From NCBI RefSeq assembly GCF_003416895.1, contig NZ_QVIO01000001.1, forward strand, positions 1,674,001 to 1,738,000: DNA of 64,000 nucleotides, in the 5' to 3' direction. Both the position numbers and the translations under genes were made by a program. The notes under the pieces are model-generated. The model had not been told where the DNA came from, searched no databases, and worked only from the letters and a program-made list of their open reading frames with translations. The number at the start of each line of letters is the position of its first letter. Within the stretch, counting starts at the first letter, position 1. Source of the stretch: Duganella sp. BJB476. Its GTDB lineage: Bacteria; Pseudomonadota; Gammaproteobacteria; Burkholderiales; Burkholderiaceae_D. Positions 16,218 to 27,775 of the stretch are shown here, piece after piece.

Positions 16218-19200
16218 TTAACCTACGAACTTGCGCGCGTTGCGGAACATCCGCATCCAAGGCGAATCCTCGCCCCACGATTCAGGATGCCACGACTGCT
16301 GCACCGAGCGGAACACGCGCTCGGCGTGCGGCATCATCACGGTGAAGCGGCCGTCGGCCGTGGTCACCGAGGTCAGGCCTTGCGGCGAGCCGTTCGGGTT
16401 GTACGGATAGGCTTCGGTAGCCGCGCCGCGGTTGTCGACGAAGCGCATCGCTGCCACGGCTTCGTTGATGTTGCCGGTCTGCGTGAAGTCCGCATAGCCT
16501 TCGCCGTGGGCGATGGCGATAGCGGTCTGCGTGCCGGCCATGCCATTGAAGAAGATCGACGGCGAGTCCAGTACTTCCACCATCGCGAAGCGAGCTTCGA
16601 ATTTCTCCGATTTGTTGGTGGTGAACTTAGGCCACGCATGCGCGCCTGGGATGATGGACTTCAGGTTGCTCATCATCTGGCAGCCGTTGCACACGCCGAG
16701 GCCGAAGCTGTCGGTGCGCGCGAAGAAGCGGGCGAACTGCTCGGCCAGCGCGGCGTTGAACAGAATCGTCTTGGCCCAGCCTTCGCCGGCGCCCAGCACG
16801 TCGCCGTACGAGAAGCCGCCGACGGCGATGATGCCCTGGAAGTCATCCAGCTTGACGCGGCCGGCAATCAGGTCGCTCATGTGCACGTCGACGGCGTTGA
16901 AGCCTGCCTGGTGCATCACGTACGCGGTCTCGATGTGCGAGTTGACGCCCTGCTCGCGCAGGATCGCAACGCGCGGGCGCACGCCGGTTGCCAGGAACGG
17001 CGCGGCCACATTCTCGGTCAGGTCGAAGCTGATCTTAGGCGTGATGCCAGGATCGGTTTCGTCCAGGATGCGGTCGTATTCGGCATCGGCGCAGGCAGGA
17101 TTGTCGCGCAGGCGGGCGATACGCCAGCTGGTCTCGCTCCACAGGCGGTGCAGTTCCGAGCGCTGCTTGTTGTAGATGATCTTGGCGTCGCGGGTGAACT
17201 CGATCACGCCACGGTCGTTCGGCTTGCCGATGATATGGCTGCATGCGCCCAGGTTGAAGGTGCGCAGCACGTCCATCACCAGCGACTTCTCTTCAGCGCG
17301 AACCTGGATCACAGCGCCCAGCTCTTCGGAGAACAGCGCGCGCAGGGTTTGCTCGTTGCGGCGCTCGGCGATCTGGCCTGCCCAGTTCTTCGCATCGCCC
17401 TGATCGGCGCCATGGCCTTGTTCCAGCGTCAGGATGTCGAGGTTGATCGACAGGCCTGCACGGCCGGCGAAGGCCATCTCGGTCAGCGTGCCATACAGGC
17501 CGCCGTCGGAACGGTCGTGGTAAGCCAGCAGCTTGCCGTCGTTGTTCAGTTGCTGGATCGCGGTGAAGAAGCCCTTCAGGTCTTCCGCGCTATCCACGTC
17601 CGGCGTCTCGTTGCCCAACTGGCCCATGACCAGCGACAGCGCCGACGCGCCCATACGGTTCTTGCCGCGACCCAGATCGATCAGGATGATGGCGGTGTCG
17701 CCGGCATCGGTCTTGATCTGTGGCGTCAGCGATTTGCGCACGTCGTGCACCGGCGCGAAGGCCGAGACGATCAGCGAAACTGGCGAGGTGACAGCCTTGG
17801 CGTCGCCCTCGTCTTTCCACGTGGTGCGCATCGACAGCGAATCCTTGCCGACCGGGATGCTGATGCCCAGCGCCGGGCACAGCTCCATGCCGACTGCCTT
17901 GACGGTGTCGAACAGCGCCGCGTCCTGGCCTGGCTGGCCGCAGGCGGCCATCCAGTTGGCGGACAGTTTGATGTCGGAGATATCCTTGATCGGCGCGGCG
18001 GCGATGTTGGTGATCGCCTCGGCAACCGCCATGCGGCCCGACGCGGCGGCGTTGATGACGGCCAGCGGCGTACGCTCGCCCATCGCCATCGCTTCGCCCA
18101 GGTAGCCTTCGAAGCTCATCGCGGTGACGGCGCAATCGGCCACCGGCACCTGCCATGGACCGACCATCTGGTCGCGCACGGACATGCCGCCCACGCTACG
18201 GTCGCCGATGGTGATCAGGAAGGACTTGTCGCCAACGGTAGGCAGCAACAGCACGCGCTTGGCGGCTTCTTCCAGGTCGATGCCGGTCAGGTCGATGGCC
18301 GGGAATTCGTTCTGCACGTGGTGCACGTCGCGTTGCATCTTCGGCGGTTTGCCCAGCAGGACATCCATCGGCATGTCGACCGGCTCGTTGCCCAGTTCTG
18401 GATCGATCAGCTTCAGTTGACGCTCTTCGGTCGCGGTGCCGACCACGGCGAACAGGCAGCGCTCACGCTCGCACAGCGCCTTGAACATCGGCAGGCTGTC
18501 CGGCGCGATCGCCAGCACATAGCGCTCTTGCGATTCGTTGGACCAGATTTCTTTCGGCGCCATGCCGCTTTCTTCCAGCGGGATCTTGCGCAGGTCGAAG
18601 ATCGCGCCGCGCTTGGCGTCGTTGGTGATCTCCGGGAAGGCGTTCGACAGGCCGCCGGCGCCGACGTCGTGGATCGAGATGATCGGATTGTTGACGCCCA
18701 GCTGCCAGCAACCGTTGATCACTTCCTGCGCACGGCGTTCCATCTCTGGATTGCCGCGCTGGACCGAATCGAAGTCCAGGTCCGCAGTGTTGGTGCCGGT
18801 GGCCATCGACGAAGCGGCCGAGCCGCCCATGCCGATGCGCATGCCGGGACCGCCCAACTGCACCAGCAGGCTGCCGACCGGGATGTCGTTCTTGTGCGTG
18901 TGCTGGCCGGAGATGTTACCGATACCGCCCGCGATCATGATCGGCTTGTGGTAGCCGAACACTGTGTCGTGCGCGCCGGCGAACTGCTTGCCGATATTCT
19001 GTTCGTAGGTACGGAAGTAACCGCCCAGTACCGGACGGCCGAATTCATTGCTGAACGCAGCGCCGCCCAGCGGGCCTTCGATCATGATCTGCAGCGCCGA
19101 AGCGATGCGGTCTGGCTTGCCGTAGGCTTTGCCGCTGTTGCGATAATCGGCCACCGGTGCGGTGACGTCGGCATCGTTTTCCCATGCTTGCACAGCGCCC

Positions 19201-20267
19201 GGCAGCATCAGGTTCGACACGGTGAAGCCGGTCAGGCCAGCCTTCGGCTTGGCGCCACGGCCGGTCGCGCCTTCATCGCGGATCTCGCCGCCAGCGCCGG
19301 TGGAGGCGCCAGGGAATGGGGAGATCGCGGTCGGGTGATTGTGGGTTTCCACTTTCATCAGCGTGTGCGTCAACTCGGTCATCGGCGCGTACTGGTGCGC
19401 GTCGCCTTGCGGGAAGAAGCGCATCACTTCGGCGCCTTCCATGATCGACGAGTTGTCGCTGTAGGCGACGATGGTGCCCTTAGGCTGCAACTGGTGCGTG
19501 TTCTTGATCATGCCGAACAGCGATTTGGTCTGCGCCTCGCCGTCGATGGTCCAATCGGCGTTGAAGATCTTGTGGCGACAGTGCTCCGAGTTCGCCTGGG
19601 CGAACATCATCAGCTCGACGTCGGTCGGATTGCGGCCGGCCTTGGTGAAGGCGGCATCCAGGTATTCGATCTCGTCGTCCGACATCGCCAGGCCCAGGTC
19701 CGTGTTGGCCTTTTCCAGCGCGGCCTTGCCCATGCCGATCACGTCCACCGATTCCAGCGGCTTCGCTTCCAGCGTGCGGAACAAGCCGGCCGCTTCGTCC
19801 GGATGACGCAGCACCGATTCCGTCATGCGGTCGTGCAGCAATGCGGCCACGGCCTGCACTTCTTCGTCGGACAGCTTCTTGGCGGCGCCGATGCTGCTGC
19901 CCAGGATGCCGGTCTTCAGATTGATGCGGAAGGCAATGCCGCGCTCGACGCGCTTGATGTGCGCCATGCCGCAGTTGTGGACGATGTCGGTGGCCTTGGA
20001 GGCCCACGGCGAGATCGTGCCGAAGCGCGGAATGACGAAGAACTCTTCGACGGCGCCATCGGTGTTGTCGGCATGAGCCGGCTCACCGTAGGTCAGCAGC
20101 GCGCCGAGGCGGCTGGTGTCGTCGGCCGACAGCGGTTCGGCGGCATCGATGAAGTGGACATAGCGCGCCTGGACGGCGGCGACGGCAGGCAGCGCGGCTT
20201 GCAGTTGAGTTAACAGGCGTTGGCTACGGAATGCGGACAGGGCGTTGGAGCCCGGCAGAATCAACAT
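16218..20267 (-). CDS. purL: Phosphoribosylformylglycinamidine synthase PurL
   Basis: Large-type FGAM synthase of 1349 residues, the fourth step of de novo purine synthesis: formylglycinamide ribotide + glutamine + ATP to the amidine. The order is the family's: N-terminal PurS-like domain (about 40-170), linker, two AIRS-type synthase halves with the [19 protein letters not shown] motif, and a C-terminal class I glutaminase (from about residue 1090). The glutaminase has nucleophile Cys in GVCNGCQMM and the [11 protein letters not shown] catalytic end. The start at 20267 ([13 protein letters not shown]) matches the family; earlier in-frame codons are not conserved. Monocistronic, with a TATAAT box about 90 bases upstream. 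Confidence 0.97.
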   Translation of the reverse strand: MLILPGSNALSAFRSQRLLTQLQAALPAVAAVQARYVHFIDAAEPLSADDTSRLGALLTYGEPAHADNTDGAVEEFFVIPRFGTISPWASKATDIVHNCGMAHIKRVERGIAFRINLKTGILGSSIGAAKKLSDEEVQAVAALLHDRMTESVLRHPDEAAGLFRTLEAKPLESVDVIGMGKAALEKANTDLGLAMSDDEIEYLDAAFTKAGRNPTDVELMMFAQANSEHCRHKIFNADWTIDGEAQTKSLFGMIKNTHQLQPKGTIVAYSDNSSIMEGAEVMRFFPQGDAHQYAPMTELTHTLMKVETHNHPTAISPFPGASTGAGGEIRDEGATGRGAKPKAGLTGFTVSNLMLPGAVQAWENDADVTAPVADYRNSGKAYGKPDRIASALQIMIEGPLGGAAFSNEFGRPVLGGYFRTYEQNIGKQFAGAHDTVFGYHKPIMIAGGIGNISGQHTHKNDIPVGSLLVQLGGPGMRIGMGGSAASSMATGTNTADLDFDSVQRGNPEMERRAQEVINGCWQLGVNNPIISIHDVGAGGLSNAFPEITNDAKRGAIFDLRKIPLEESGMAPKEIWSNESQERYVLAIAPDSLPMFKALCERERCLFAVVGTATEERQLKLIDPELGNEPVDMPMDVLLGKPPKMQRDVHHVQNEFPAIDLTGIDLEEAAKRVLLLPTVGDKSFLITIGDRSVGGMSVRDQMVGPWQVPVADCAVTAMSFEGYLGEAMAMGERTPLAVINAAASGRMAVAEAITNIAAAPIKDISDIKLSANWMAACGQPGQDAALFDTVKAVGMELCPALGISIPVGKDSLSMRTTWKDEGDAKAVTSPVSLIVSAFAPVHDVRKSLTPQIKTDAGDTAIILIDLGRGKNRMGASALSLVMGQLGNETPDVDSAEDLKGFFTAIQQLNNDGKLLAYHDRSDGGLYGTLTEMAFAGRAGLSINLDILTLEQGHGADQGDAKNWAGQIAERRNEQTLRALFSEELGAVIQVRAEEKSLVMDVLRTFNLGACSHIIGKPNDRGVIEFTRDAKIIYNKQRSELHRLWSETSWRIARLRDNPACADAEYDRILDETDPGITPKISFDLTENVAAPFLATGVRPRVAILREQGVNSHIETAYVMHQAGFNAVDVHMSDLIAGRVKLDDFQGIIAVGGFSYGDVLGAGEGWAKTILFNAALAEQFARFFARTDSFGLGVCNGCQMMSNLKSIIPGAHAWPKFTTNKSEKFEARFAMVEVLDSPSIFFNGMAGTQTAIAIAHGEGYADFTQTGNINEAVAAMRFVDNRGAATEAYPYNPNGSPQGLTSVTTADGRFTVMMPHAERVFRSVQQSWHPESWGEDSPWMRMFRNARKFVG

Positions 20268-20354
20268 GGTTGGAGGATGGTTGATGCAGCGTGGCTGCGG
20301 ATTAAAGGTAGATGGAGCACGAGATACTTGTAATGCAGAATTTCCTTTGCGCGC

Positions 20355-20386
20355 ATTATACCTCTTACCACGCTGTCTATACAGCG
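20355..20386 (-). promoter_or_regulatory. purL -10 box with overlapping palindrome
   Basis: On the minus strand TATAAT (20360-20355) lies about 90 bases before the purL ATG. Upstream, at the -35 position, is the palindrome CGCTGT-CTAT-ACAGCG (20371-20386) instead of a clear -35 hexamer. This suggests a regulated promoter. It does not resemble the E. coli PurR box. Confidence 0.45.
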
Positions 20387-20485
20387 CCAATTCGGGCCAA
20401 AAAGTGCCACTGAAGCAACATTCTCAGCCATTTTGAGGGCGAATATGCCCTTGCCCGGGGCAAACCAGCCGGTTTTCATAACATT

Positions 20486-20512
20486 TTGACTTGCCATGGA
20501 GTATGCTAGATT
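20486..20512 (+). promoter_or_regulatory. Probable promoter of the receiver-TPR gene
   Basis: TTGACT (20486-20491) and an extended -10 TGC-TAGATT (20504-20512) have a short 15-base spacer. AGGAAG follows, eight bases before the ATG. Confidence 0.4.
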
Positions 20513-20535
20513 TAACTTTAGCTAGGAAGCGTAAC

Positions 20536-22176
20536 ATGGCGGAATATAGTGAATTGTCGGTGCTGATCGTCGACCCCAATCCGGGGATGCGCGGCAGCCT
20601 GCACAACATGCTTAACCAATCCGGCATCACCAAGATCGATTACGCGGTCAGTTCCGGCACGGCCATCCGTCAGCTGGGCAAGAAACCGTTCGACATCGTC
20701 CTGTGCGAGTACGACCTGGGCAACGGCAGCGGCGAGAACAACGGCCAGGACGGCCAGCAACTGCTGGAAGACCTGCGCCACCACAAGCTGATCGCGCCGT
20801 CGACGATCTTCATCATGCTCACCTCCGAAGGCGTCTACAGCAAGGTGATCGGCGCGGCCGAGCTGACCCCGACCGATTACGTGCTCAAGCCCTTCACCGT
20901 GGACGCGCTGCTGCAACGCATGCGCAAGGCGGTCGAACGGCGCGACGTGTTCCTGCCGATCCACCAGCTGGTTGAAGTGGGCAGTATCCGCAAGGCCATC
21001 GGCGAGTGCGGCATCGCCGAAGAGAAGCATCCGCGCTACGCGATTGAATTTGCCCGGCTGCGCGCCGAGCTGCTGGTGTCGCTGGAGGAGCTGGCCGACG
21101 CCGAAGTGGTCTACCAGGTCATCCTGATGAACCGCCCGGTCGCCTGGGCGCATCTGGGCATGGCGCGCTGCCAGTTCGGCCAGCAGAAGTACATCGAGGC
21201 GCAGGAGACCTTGCAGGAACTGCTGATCCAGAATCCCAAGTTCATGGCGGCCTACGATCTGCTGGCGCGCACGCACGAGGCGCTGGGCCAGCAGGAATCA
21301 GCCAAGAAGATACTGGAGGACGCGGTGGCGATCTCGCCCAATATGGTGCACCGTCTGCGGCATCTGGGCGAGGTGGCCTTCGAGGCGGGTGACGTCGGCG
21401 CCGCCGAGAAGGCATTCAAGCAGGTGGTGGCCAAGGCCAAGTACTCCGAATTCCGCGACCCGGAAGACCACGTCAAGCTGGTCAAGACCCTGGTCAAGAA
21501 AGGCGACGCCAACCAGGCCAGCGGCGTGATACGCGACATGGAGCGTTCATTGCGCAGCAGTGCCAACGTCGACGCCTGCCGCGCAATCGCCGCCGGCCTG
21601 CTGCAGGAAATGACGGGCAATATCACCGGCGCGGCGACCGAGTTGGCCAACGCCGTTACCGCCATCGGCGCTAGCCGCGGCCTGTCCACCGGACTGAAAA
21701 TCGGCCTGGTGCACAGCTGCCTGAACGTCAAGCTGGACCAGCAGGCGTCCGAGTTGATGCTGAACCTGATGAACGATACCGAAAGCGGCGTCTCGATGGA
21801 CGATGCGGTGCAGGTGTTTGAAAAGGCCGGCCGCCACGACCTGGCCGAAGGCATGGGCGAGCAGATCAAGCATCATGTGGAGGAGCTGATCGCCCACGCG
21901 TCCGAACAGCGCAGCCAGGGCGATTTGCGGGCGGCGGTCGATACGCTCAACGCGGCCTTGCGCAAGGCGCCGGCCAATATGTCGCTGCTGCCGGCGGCGA
22001 CATCGGCGATATTGAAGCAACTGGACGATCTGGGTTGGGAAGTGCCGCTGGCCGAACAATGCTCCTTCCTGCTGGAGCGCATGCGCAAGATCGATCCTGC
22101 CCATCCTTCGCTGGAGGCGCTGCAGGCGCAGTATTCGCACACCCAGCGCAAGTACGGTATCGCGACGGTGGCGTAA
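20536..22176 (+). CDS. Response regulator with tetratricopeptide repeats
   Basis: Cytoplasmic protein of 546 residues: an N-terminal receiver domain (about 5-130) and a long TPR-type helical repeat region (about 150-530). The receiver has the acidic pocket VLIVDPNPG, the phospho-acceptor aspartate in VLCEYDLGNGSG, the conserved Thr/Ser strand IIFIMLTSEG and the lysine in DYVLKPF. No DNA-binding or enzymatic output is visible, so it likely acts by protein-protein contacts; the family occurs near motility or chemotaxis genes, but no histidine kinase is adjacent here. The start at 20536 is preceded by GGAAG. An ATG at 20491 lies inside the promoter and was rejected. Confidence 0.85.
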   Translation: MAEYSELSVLIVDPNPGMRGSLHNMLNQSGITKIDYAVSSGTAIRQLGKKPFDIVLCEYDLGNGSGENNGQDGQQLLEDLRHHKLIAPSTIFIMLTSEGVYSKVIGAAELTPTDYVLKPFTVDALLQRMRKAVERRDVFLPIHQLVEVGSIRKAIGECGIAEEKHPRYAIEFARLRAELLVSLEELADAEVVYQVILMNRPVAWAHLGMARCQFGQQKYIEAQETLQELLIQNPKFMAAYDLLARTHEALGQQESAKKILEDAVAISPNMVHRLRHLGEVAFEAGDVGAAEKAFKQVVAKAKYSEFRDPEDHVKLVKTLVKKGDANQASGVIRDMERSLRSSANVDACRAIAAGLLQEMTGNITGAATELANAVTAIGASRGLSTGLKIGLVHSCLNVKLDQQASELMLNLMNDTESGVSMDDAVQVFEKAGRHDLAEGMGEQIKHHVEELIAHASEQRSQGDLRAAVDTLNAALRKAPANMSLLPAATSAILKQLDDLGWEVPLAEQCSFLLERMRKIDPAHPSLEALQAQYSHTQRKYGIATVA

Positions 22177-22314
22177 CTACAAAATCAGCGAGCCGGGGAA
22201 GTTGGACAGGTGGGAGATCAGGTACCACGTCACGAAATACATGGCGCACAGCAGGAAGGCCGACCAGATCGCGCGGTTCGCCGAGCTACGTCCGCGCAGG
22301 AGCTTGAGTAGCAT
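22177..22314 (-). CDS. Small membrane protein of 45 residues, unknown function
   Basis: An ATG at 22314 opens a 45-codon frame ending in TAG one base after the receiver-TPR stop on the other strand. An excellent ribosome site, GGGAGGA, lies 10 bases upstream. The peptide starts with a basic segment (MLLKLLRGRSSANR) followed by one hydrophobic helix (about residues 15-35) and a short tail ending PGSLIL. This is the pattern of a single-pass inner-membrane small protein. No homologue is recognised. It could also be the tail of a unit transcribed from the 5-oxoprolinase gene, 214 bases upstream. Confidence 0.6.
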   Translation of the reverse strand: MLLKLLRGRSSANRAIWSAFLLCAMYFVTWYLISHLSNFPGSLIL

Positions 22315-22437
22315 ACGCACTGAGTCCTCCCTTCCATCTATTCATCGAACCAAAACTGTACGCCGCCTCCCTGTGCTGGACAAGCCGGGAATCGCTGGTA
22401 CCGTCAGCTGATGCCAACGGTATCGGATGGTGCGTCG

Positions 22438-22539
22438 TTAGTCCGGTATCAACGAAAAGACGTGGGCATCCACGGACAGGCCGCGCAGCTTGAGCCGGTT
22501 GCAGGCCAGACATTCATGCGTGGCGCCGTCATCGACCAC
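22438..22539 (-). CDS. Possible 33-residue small ORF downstream of 5-oxoprolinase
   Basis: A GTG at 22539 (or TTG at 22542) overlaps the end of the 5-oxoprolinase gene by about 11 bases and opens a 33-codon frame with a CxxC pair (ECLAC). Third codon positions are about 80 percent G or C, as in real genes here. There is no clear Shine-Dalgarno sequence, so translation would depend on coupling. It could equally be the decayed tail of an adjacent gene. No known function. Confidence 0.3.
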   Translation of the reverse strand: MVDDGATHECLACNRLKLRGLSVDAHVFSLIPD

Positions 22540-25500
22540 CAACCGGGCCGTAGCCGCCGCCGCCCGGCGTGTCGATCACGAACAGGTCGCCGGGCTGCAT
22601 GTCGGTCTTGCCGATGTGCGGCAGTTCCTCGATACCGCCGTCCGCCCGCACCACGGTATTGCGGCCCAGCGCACCCGGCTCGCCGCCGGCCATGCCGAAC
22701 GGTGCGTGGATGCGGTTGTTGGACAGGATGGCCGCCGTCATCGCTTCGAGGAAGCGCACCTTGCGCGTGCCGCCGTTCCCGCCATGCCACTGCCCCGCCC
22801 CGCCGCTGCCTTCGCGGATCGCGTAGCTCTCCAGCCGCACCGGGAAGCGGAACTCCAGGATTTCCGGATCGGTCAGGCGCGAGTTGGTCATATTGGTCTG
22901 CACGACGCTGGTGCCGTCGAAGCCGGGACCGGCGCCGGAGCCGCCGCTGATGGTTTCGTAGTACTGGTACTGCGCGTTACCGAAGGTGAAATTGTTCATC
23001 GTGCCCTGCGCCGCCGCCATCACGCCCAATGCGCCATACAGCGCGTTGGTGATGCAGGTCGACGTCTCCACATTCCCCGACACCACCGATGCAGGATAGT
23101 GCGGATTAAGCATGGAGCCCGGCGGTATCAGCACCTTCAGCGGTTTGAGGCAGCCGGCGTTCAGAGGAATCTCATCATCGACCAGCGTACGGAACACGTA
23201 CAGCACCGCCGCCATGCACACGGCCGACGGCGCGTTGAAGTTATTCTCCAGCTGAGGCGAGGTGCCGGTGAAATCGATCTCCGCGCTGCGGCCGGCCTGG
23301 TCGACCCGCACCGCCACCTGTATCTGCGCGCCGTTATCCAGTTGCAGCGTGTAGCTGCCGTCCTTCAGCGCGCTGATCACGCGCCGCACCGCTTCCTCGG
23401 CGTTGTCCTGCACGTGGCCCATATAGGCCTGCACCACCTCCAGGCCGAAGTGCGCCACCATCTTGCGCAGCTCGTCCACACCCTTCTGGTTGGCCGCCAC
23501 CTGCGCCCGCAGGTCCGCCATGTTCTGGTCGGGATTGCGCGCCGGGTAGCGCGCGCCTGCCAGCAAGGCCCGCGTCTCGGCCTCGCGCAGCTGGCCGCCG
23601 GCGGCGCCGGTCGCGGCGCCATCGACCAGCTTGAAGTTATTGATCAACACGCCCTCTTCCTCGATCGTGCGCGAATCCGGCGGCATCGATCCCGGCGTGG
23701 TGCCGCCGATGTCCGCATGATGGCCGCGCGAGCCGACGTAGAACAGGATGTCCGCGCCCGCCTCGTCGAACACCGGCGAGATCACCGTCACATCCGGCAG
23801 ATGGGTGCCGCCGTTGTACGGATCGTTGAGCATGAAGACGTCGCCGGCGCGCATCTGGCCGGCGTTTTCGCGCATCACGGTCTTGATGCTCTCGCCCATG
23901 GAGCCCAGGTGCACCGGCATGTGCGGTGCGTTGGCGATCAGGTTGCCGTCGGCGTCGAAGATGGCGCAGCTGAAGTCCAGACGCTCCTTGATGTTGACCG
24001 AGTACGCGGTGTTCTGCAGGCGCAGCCCCATCTGCTCGGCGATCGACATGAACAGGTTGTTGAAGATCTCCAGCATCACCGGATCGGCGTTGGTGCCGAT
24101 GGCGCGGCGTTCCGGCAACGCCACCACGCGCTTGAGCACCAGGTGGTCGTGCAGCGTCACCTCCGCCTGCCAGCCCGGTTCGACGATGGTGGTCGCATTC
24201 GCCTCGGCGATGATGGCAGGGCCTTTGACGATATCGCCGATGCGCGTGGCGCCGCGCTGATACAGGCTGGTCTGGCGCCATTTGCCGTCGGCGTACATCG
24301 GCACCACCGCATGCGGCATCAAACCGGACACGCGGCGCGGCGCCGGCTCCACCGATTCGGACGGCGCGTCGGACTTGCCGATCGCCTCCACCGACACTGC
24401 CTCCACGATCAGGGCCTTGGACGGCATCAGGAAGGAATAGCGCTTGCGGTAGGCCGCTTCGAACTGCTCCTGCATGCTGTCGGCGGTATCGAACAGCACG
24501 ATCAGCGCCGAATCGGTGCCCTCGTAGCGCAGATGCACGCGGCGTATCAGTACGATGCGCTCGTCCTCCACGCCCTGGTGCTGCAGGTCGGCGCGCGCCT
24601 GGCGGCCCAGCGCATGCAGGCGCGCCTCGAGTTCTTCCAGCCCTTCCACGTTCAGGCGCTTTTCCACCGCGGCCTCGCGCATCGCGGTCTGGTCGGCCAG
24701 GCCCATGCCGTAGGCCGACATCACGCCGGCCAGCGAATGCACGAACACCGTCGTCATGCCCAAGGCATCGGCCACCAGGCAGGCATGCTGTCCGCCGGCG
24801 CCGCCAAAGCTGGTCAGCGTGTATTCGGTGACGTCGTGCCCGCGCTGCACCGAGATCTGCTTGATCGCGTTGGCCATATTGCCGACGGCGATTTCGATGT
24901 AGCCCTCGGCCACCTGTTCGGGCGTGGTCTCCTTGCCGGTGGCGACCTGGATCTGCGCCGCCAGTTCGGCGAATTTCGCGCGCACGGCGTGGGCGTCGAG
25001 CGCCTGCCGGCCCTCCGCGCCGAACAGCTGCGGGAAGTGATTGGGCTGGATCTTGCCCAGCATGACATTGCAGTCGGTGACCGCCAGCGGGCCACCGCGC
25101 CGATAGCTGGCCGGTCCCGGATTGGCCCCCGCGCTGTCCGGGCCGACGCGATAGCGGCTGCCGTCGAAGTGCAGGATGGAGCCACCGCCCGCCGCCACCG
25201 TGTGGATGCTCATCATCGGCGCGCGCATGCGCACGCCGGCCACCTGGGTTTCGAACACGCGCTCGAACTCGCCGGAGAAGTGCGACACGTCGGTCGAGGT
25301 GCCGCCCATGTCGAAGCCGATCACCTTGTCGAAGCCGGCCAGCTTGCTGGCGCGGACCATGCCGACGATGCCGCCGGCCGGGCCGCTCAGGATGCTGTCC
25401 TTTCCGTGGAAGGCGCGCGCGTCGGTCAGGCCGCCGCTGGACTGCATGAATTGCAGGTTCACGCCCGGCATTTCCTTCGCCACCTGGTCGACATAGCGGC

Positions 25501-26152
25501 GCAGGATGGGCGACAGATAGGCGTCGACCACGGTGGTGTCGCCGCGCGCCACCAGCTTCATCATCGGACTGACTTCGTGCGATACCGAGACCTGTGTGTA
25601 ACCCATCATGCGCGCCATCTCGGCCACCTTGACTTCGTGCGCATGATAGCGATAGCCGTGCATGAAGACGATGGCCAGCGAACGCAGGCCCATGTCGTAG
25701 GCCTCGGCCAGGCCGGCGCGGGCGGTTTCCATGTCGATGTCGACGATGGTGTCGCCATGCGCGCCCATGCGCTCGTCGATTTCGATGACATGGCTGTACA
25801 GCAGCTCGGGCAGCAGGATGTGGCGGTCGAACAGGCGCGGACGGTTCTGGTAGGCGATGCGCAGCGCATCGCGGAAGCCGCGCGTGATCGCCAGCGCGGT
25901 CGGCTCGCCTTTGCGCTCCAGCAGCGCGTTGGTGGCGACCGTGGTGCCCATCTTGACGGCGCCGATCTGCGCCACCGGAATCGGCTTGCCCTTGGCCACG
26001 CCCATCATCTGGCGGATGCCGGCGATGGCCGCGTCGGCGTACTGTTCGGGATTCTCGGACAGCAGCTTGAGCGTGCGTAGACGGCCATCAGGCGGACGCG
26101 CCACGATGTCGGTAAACGTACCACCCCGGTCTATCCAGAATTGCCAATCCAT
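22529..26152 (-). CDS. 5-oxoprolinase (hydantoinase A/B fusion)
   Basis: ATP-dependent 5-oxo-L-proline hydrolase, forming glutamate in glutathione/pyroglutamate recycling. The 1207 residues are a fusion of a HyuA-like actin-fold half (about 1-690) and a HyuB-like half (about 700-1205), the arrangement of OPLAH-type enzymes. Signatures include [13 protein letters not shown] at the N-terminus, GPAGGIVGM and [13 protein letters not shown] (ATP site, about residue 305), and [14 protein letters not shown] and [13 protein letters not shown] in the B half. A single-chain fusion favours 5-oxoprolinase over the two-subunit hydantoinases and acetone carboxylase-like relatives. It diverges from nnr with 97 bases between. 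Confidence 0.9.
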   Translation of the reverse strand: MDWQFWIDRGGTFTDIVARPPDGRLRTLKLLSENPEQYADAAIAGIRQMMGVAKGKPIPVAQIGAVKMGTTVATNALLERKGEPTALAITRGFRDALRIAYQNRPRLFDRHILLPELLYSHVIEIDERMGAHGDTIVDIDMETARAGLAEAYDMGLRSLAIVFMHGYRYHAHEVKVAEMARMMGYTQVSVSHEVSPMMKLVARGDTTVVDAYLSPILRRYVDQVAKEMPGVNLQFMQSSGGLTDARAFHGKDSILSGPAGGIVGMVRASKLAGFDKVIGFDMGGTSTDVSHFSGEFERVFETQVAGVRMRAPMMSIHTVAAGGGSILHFDGSRYRVGPDSAGANPGPASYRRGGPLAVTDCNVMLGKIQPNHFPQLFGAEGRQALDAHAVRAKFAELAAQIQVATGKETTPEQVAEGYIEIAVGNMANAIKQISVQRGHDVTEYTLTSFGGAGGQHACLVADALGMTTVFVHSLAGVMSAYGMGLADQTAMREAAVEKRLNVEGLEELEARLHALGRQARADLQHQGVEDERIVLIRRVHLRYEGTDSALIVLFDTADSMQEQFEAAYRKRYSFLMPSKALIVEAVSVEAIGKSDAPSESVEPAPRRVSGLMPHAVVPMYADGKWRQTSLYQRGATRIGDIVKGPAIIAEANATTIVEPGWQAEVTLHDHLVLKRVVALPERRAIGTNADPVMLEIFNNLFMSIAEQMGLRLQNTAYSVNIKERLDFSCAIFDADGNLIANAPHMPVHLGSMGESIKTVMRENAGQMRAGDVFMLNDPYNGGTHLPDVTVISPVFDEAGADILFYVGSRGHHADIGGTTPGSMPPDSRTIEEEGVLINNFKLVDGAATGAAGGQLREAETRALLAGARYPARNPDQNMADLRAQVAANQKGVDELRKMVAHFGLEVVQAYMGHVQDNAEEAVRRVISALKDGSYTLQLDNGAQIQVAVRVDQAGRSAEIDFTGTSPQLENNFNAPSAVCMAAVLYVFRTLVDDEIPLNAGCLKPLKVLIPPGSMLNPHYPASVVSGNVETSTCITNALYGALGVMAAAQGTMNNFTFGNAQYQYYETISGGSGAGPGFDGTSVVQTNMTNSRLTDPEILEFRFPVRLESYAIREGSGGAGQWHGGNGGTRKVRFLEAMTAAILSNNRIHAPFGMAGGEPGALGRNTVVRADGGIEELPHIGKTDMQPGDLFVIDTPGGGGYGPVGGR

Positions 26153-26249
26153 GCATGCCTCATTACGGTGACTGAAGCGTATATTGTAGTGGCTCGGCCG
26201 CGCACGGGACAGCGGCCTTACAACATAAATTAGATGCTAAAATTGCACC

Positions 26250-27755
26250 ATGAACCCACTCTACTCCTGCGCGGAGATACGCGCCATCGAAGACGCAGCC
26301 GCCGCTGCCCTGCCGGAAGGTGTGCTGATGCAGCGGGCCGGCCAGGCCGGCGCCAACGCCGCGCTGGACCTGCTGCCGTTCTCCACCGCCAAGGCCAGGG
26401 TGCTGGTGCTGGCCGGCCCCGGCAACAACGGCGGCGACGCGCTGGAAACGGCGGCCCACCTGGCCTATGCCGGCGCGCAGGTGAGTATCCTGCATTTTCC
26501 GCCGCAATCGGGATCGTCCACCGAGCGCGCGGTGGCATTGCAGCGCGCCCAGACCAGCGACGCCCGCTTTGCCGAGCTTGACCTGGCGGCGGTGGCCAGC
26601 ACCGACTGGACGCTGGTGGTCGACGGCTTGTTCGGCCTCGGCCTGCATCGCCCGCTGGCCGGCGAGTTGCGCGAGCTGGCGGAAGCGGTCAACGGCCTCA
26701 AATGCTCGGTGCTGGCGCTGGACCTGCCCAGCGGCCTGGATGCCGACACCGGCGCCATCGTCGGCCCGGACGGCGTGGCCATCCACGCCACCCACACGGT
26801 CACCTTCATCGGCAACAAGCCAGGCCTGCACACCTGCGACGGCCGCGACTACGCCGGCCTGGTGGATGTATCGCGCCTTGACATCGACATCGGCCATTTC
26901 GCGCCGGCGCGGCTGCACCTTAACGACGTCAAGTTCTTCTCGCGCCATTTGCGCTCGCGGGTCCACAACTCGCACAAGGGCAGCTACGGCAACGTAGCGG
27001 TGATCGGCGGCGCGCGCGGCATGAGCGGCGCCCCGCTGCTGGCCGCGCGCACCGCGTTGAACAGCGGCGCCGGCCGCGTCTACGCGCTGTTCGTGGAAGA
27101 CCCGCTGCCGTGCGACAGCGGCCAACCGGAACTCATGTGCCGGCTCGCCGACGATTTCGACATGCGCTCGTCGACGCTGGTGATCGGCCCCGGCCTGGGC
27201 GCCTCGCGCCTGGCCTCCGCCCTGCTGGCGCGCGCCATCGCCAGCGACAGCGCGCTGCTAGCCGATGCCGACGCCCTCAACCTGCTGGCGGCGGAACCGG
27301 CGCTGCAGGCGGCGCTGGCGCAGCGGCCCGGCGGCTGCGTGCTGACGCCGCATCCGCTGGAGGCGGCACGCCTGCTGGGGACCACCATCGCCGAGGTCCA
27401 GTCCGACCGCGTGGGCGCGGCCCGCAAGCTCGCGGCCAAGCTGAACGCCAATGTGGTGCTGAAGGGCTCCGGCACGGTGATCGCGGCGCCGAACGGCGAC
27501 GCCGTCATCAACACCACCGGCAATCCGGCGCTGGCCAGCGCCGGCACCGGCGACGTGCTGTCCGGCCTGTGCGGCAGCCTGCTGGCGCAGGGCTGGCCTT
27601 TGTGGGAGGCCGCGCTGGCCGGGGTCTGGCTGCACGGCATGGCGGCCGATGTGCTGGTCACCGAAGGCACCGGCCCGATCGGCCTGACCGCCGGCGAACT
27701 GGTGCCGGCCATCCGGGTGGCGCTGAACCGCATGGTCCAGCACCACGGCCGCTGA
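26250..27755 (+). CDS. nnr: Bifunctional NAD(P)H-hydrate epimerase / dehydratase
   Basis: Metabolite-repair enzyme that restores damaged hydrated NADH/NADPH. The 501 residues combine the YjeF N-terminal epimerase (about 1-215, with GPGNNGGDALETA and DLPSGLDADTG) and the ADP-dependent (S)-NAD(P)HX dehydratase (about 225-495, with KGSYGNVAVIGGARGMSG, LTPHPLEAARLLG and the NTTGNPALASAGTGDVLSG ribokinase-like site). It is cytoplasmic. The gene stands alone between divergent 5-oxoprolinase and convergent ybbA, with no terminator visible in the 20 bases before the ybbA stop. Confidence 0.95.
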   Translation: MNPLYSCAEIRAIEDAAAAALPEGVLMQRAGQAGANAALDLLPFSTAKARVLVLAGPGNNGGDALETAAHLAYAGAQVSILHFPPQSGSSTERAVALQRAQTSDARFAELDLAAVASTDWTLVVDGLFGLGLHRPLAGELRELAEAVNGLKCSVLALDLPSGLDADTGAIVGPDGVAIHATHTVTFIGNKPGLHTCDGRDYAGLVDVSRLDIDIGHFAPARLHLNDVKFFSRHLRSRVHNSHKGSYGNVAVIGGARGMSGAPLLAARTALNSGAGRVYALFVEDPLPCDSGQPELMCRLADDFDMRSSTLVIGPGLGASRLASALLARAIASDSALLADADALNLLAAEPALQAALAQRPGGCVLTPHPLEAARLLGTTIAEVQSDRVGAARKLAAKLNANVVLKGSGTVIAAPNGDAVINTTGNPALASAGTGDVLSGLCGSLLAQGWPLWEAALAGVWLHGMAADVLVTEGTGPIGLTAGELVPAIRVALNRMVQHHGR

Positions 27756-27775
27756 CCGCGCTGCGGCTTAGCGGC

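Noticed and set aside
16287..20213. Plus-strand open frame of about 1300 codons opposite purL
   Set aside because: Same artefact; purL on the other strand is complete and conserved.
22490..26080. Very long plus-strand open frame (about 1196 codons) opposite 5-oxoprolinase
   Set aside because: It is rich in His, Arg, Ala and Gly with no domain pattern, the typical antisense shadow of a GC-rich gene; the minus strand holds an intact conserved enzyme.
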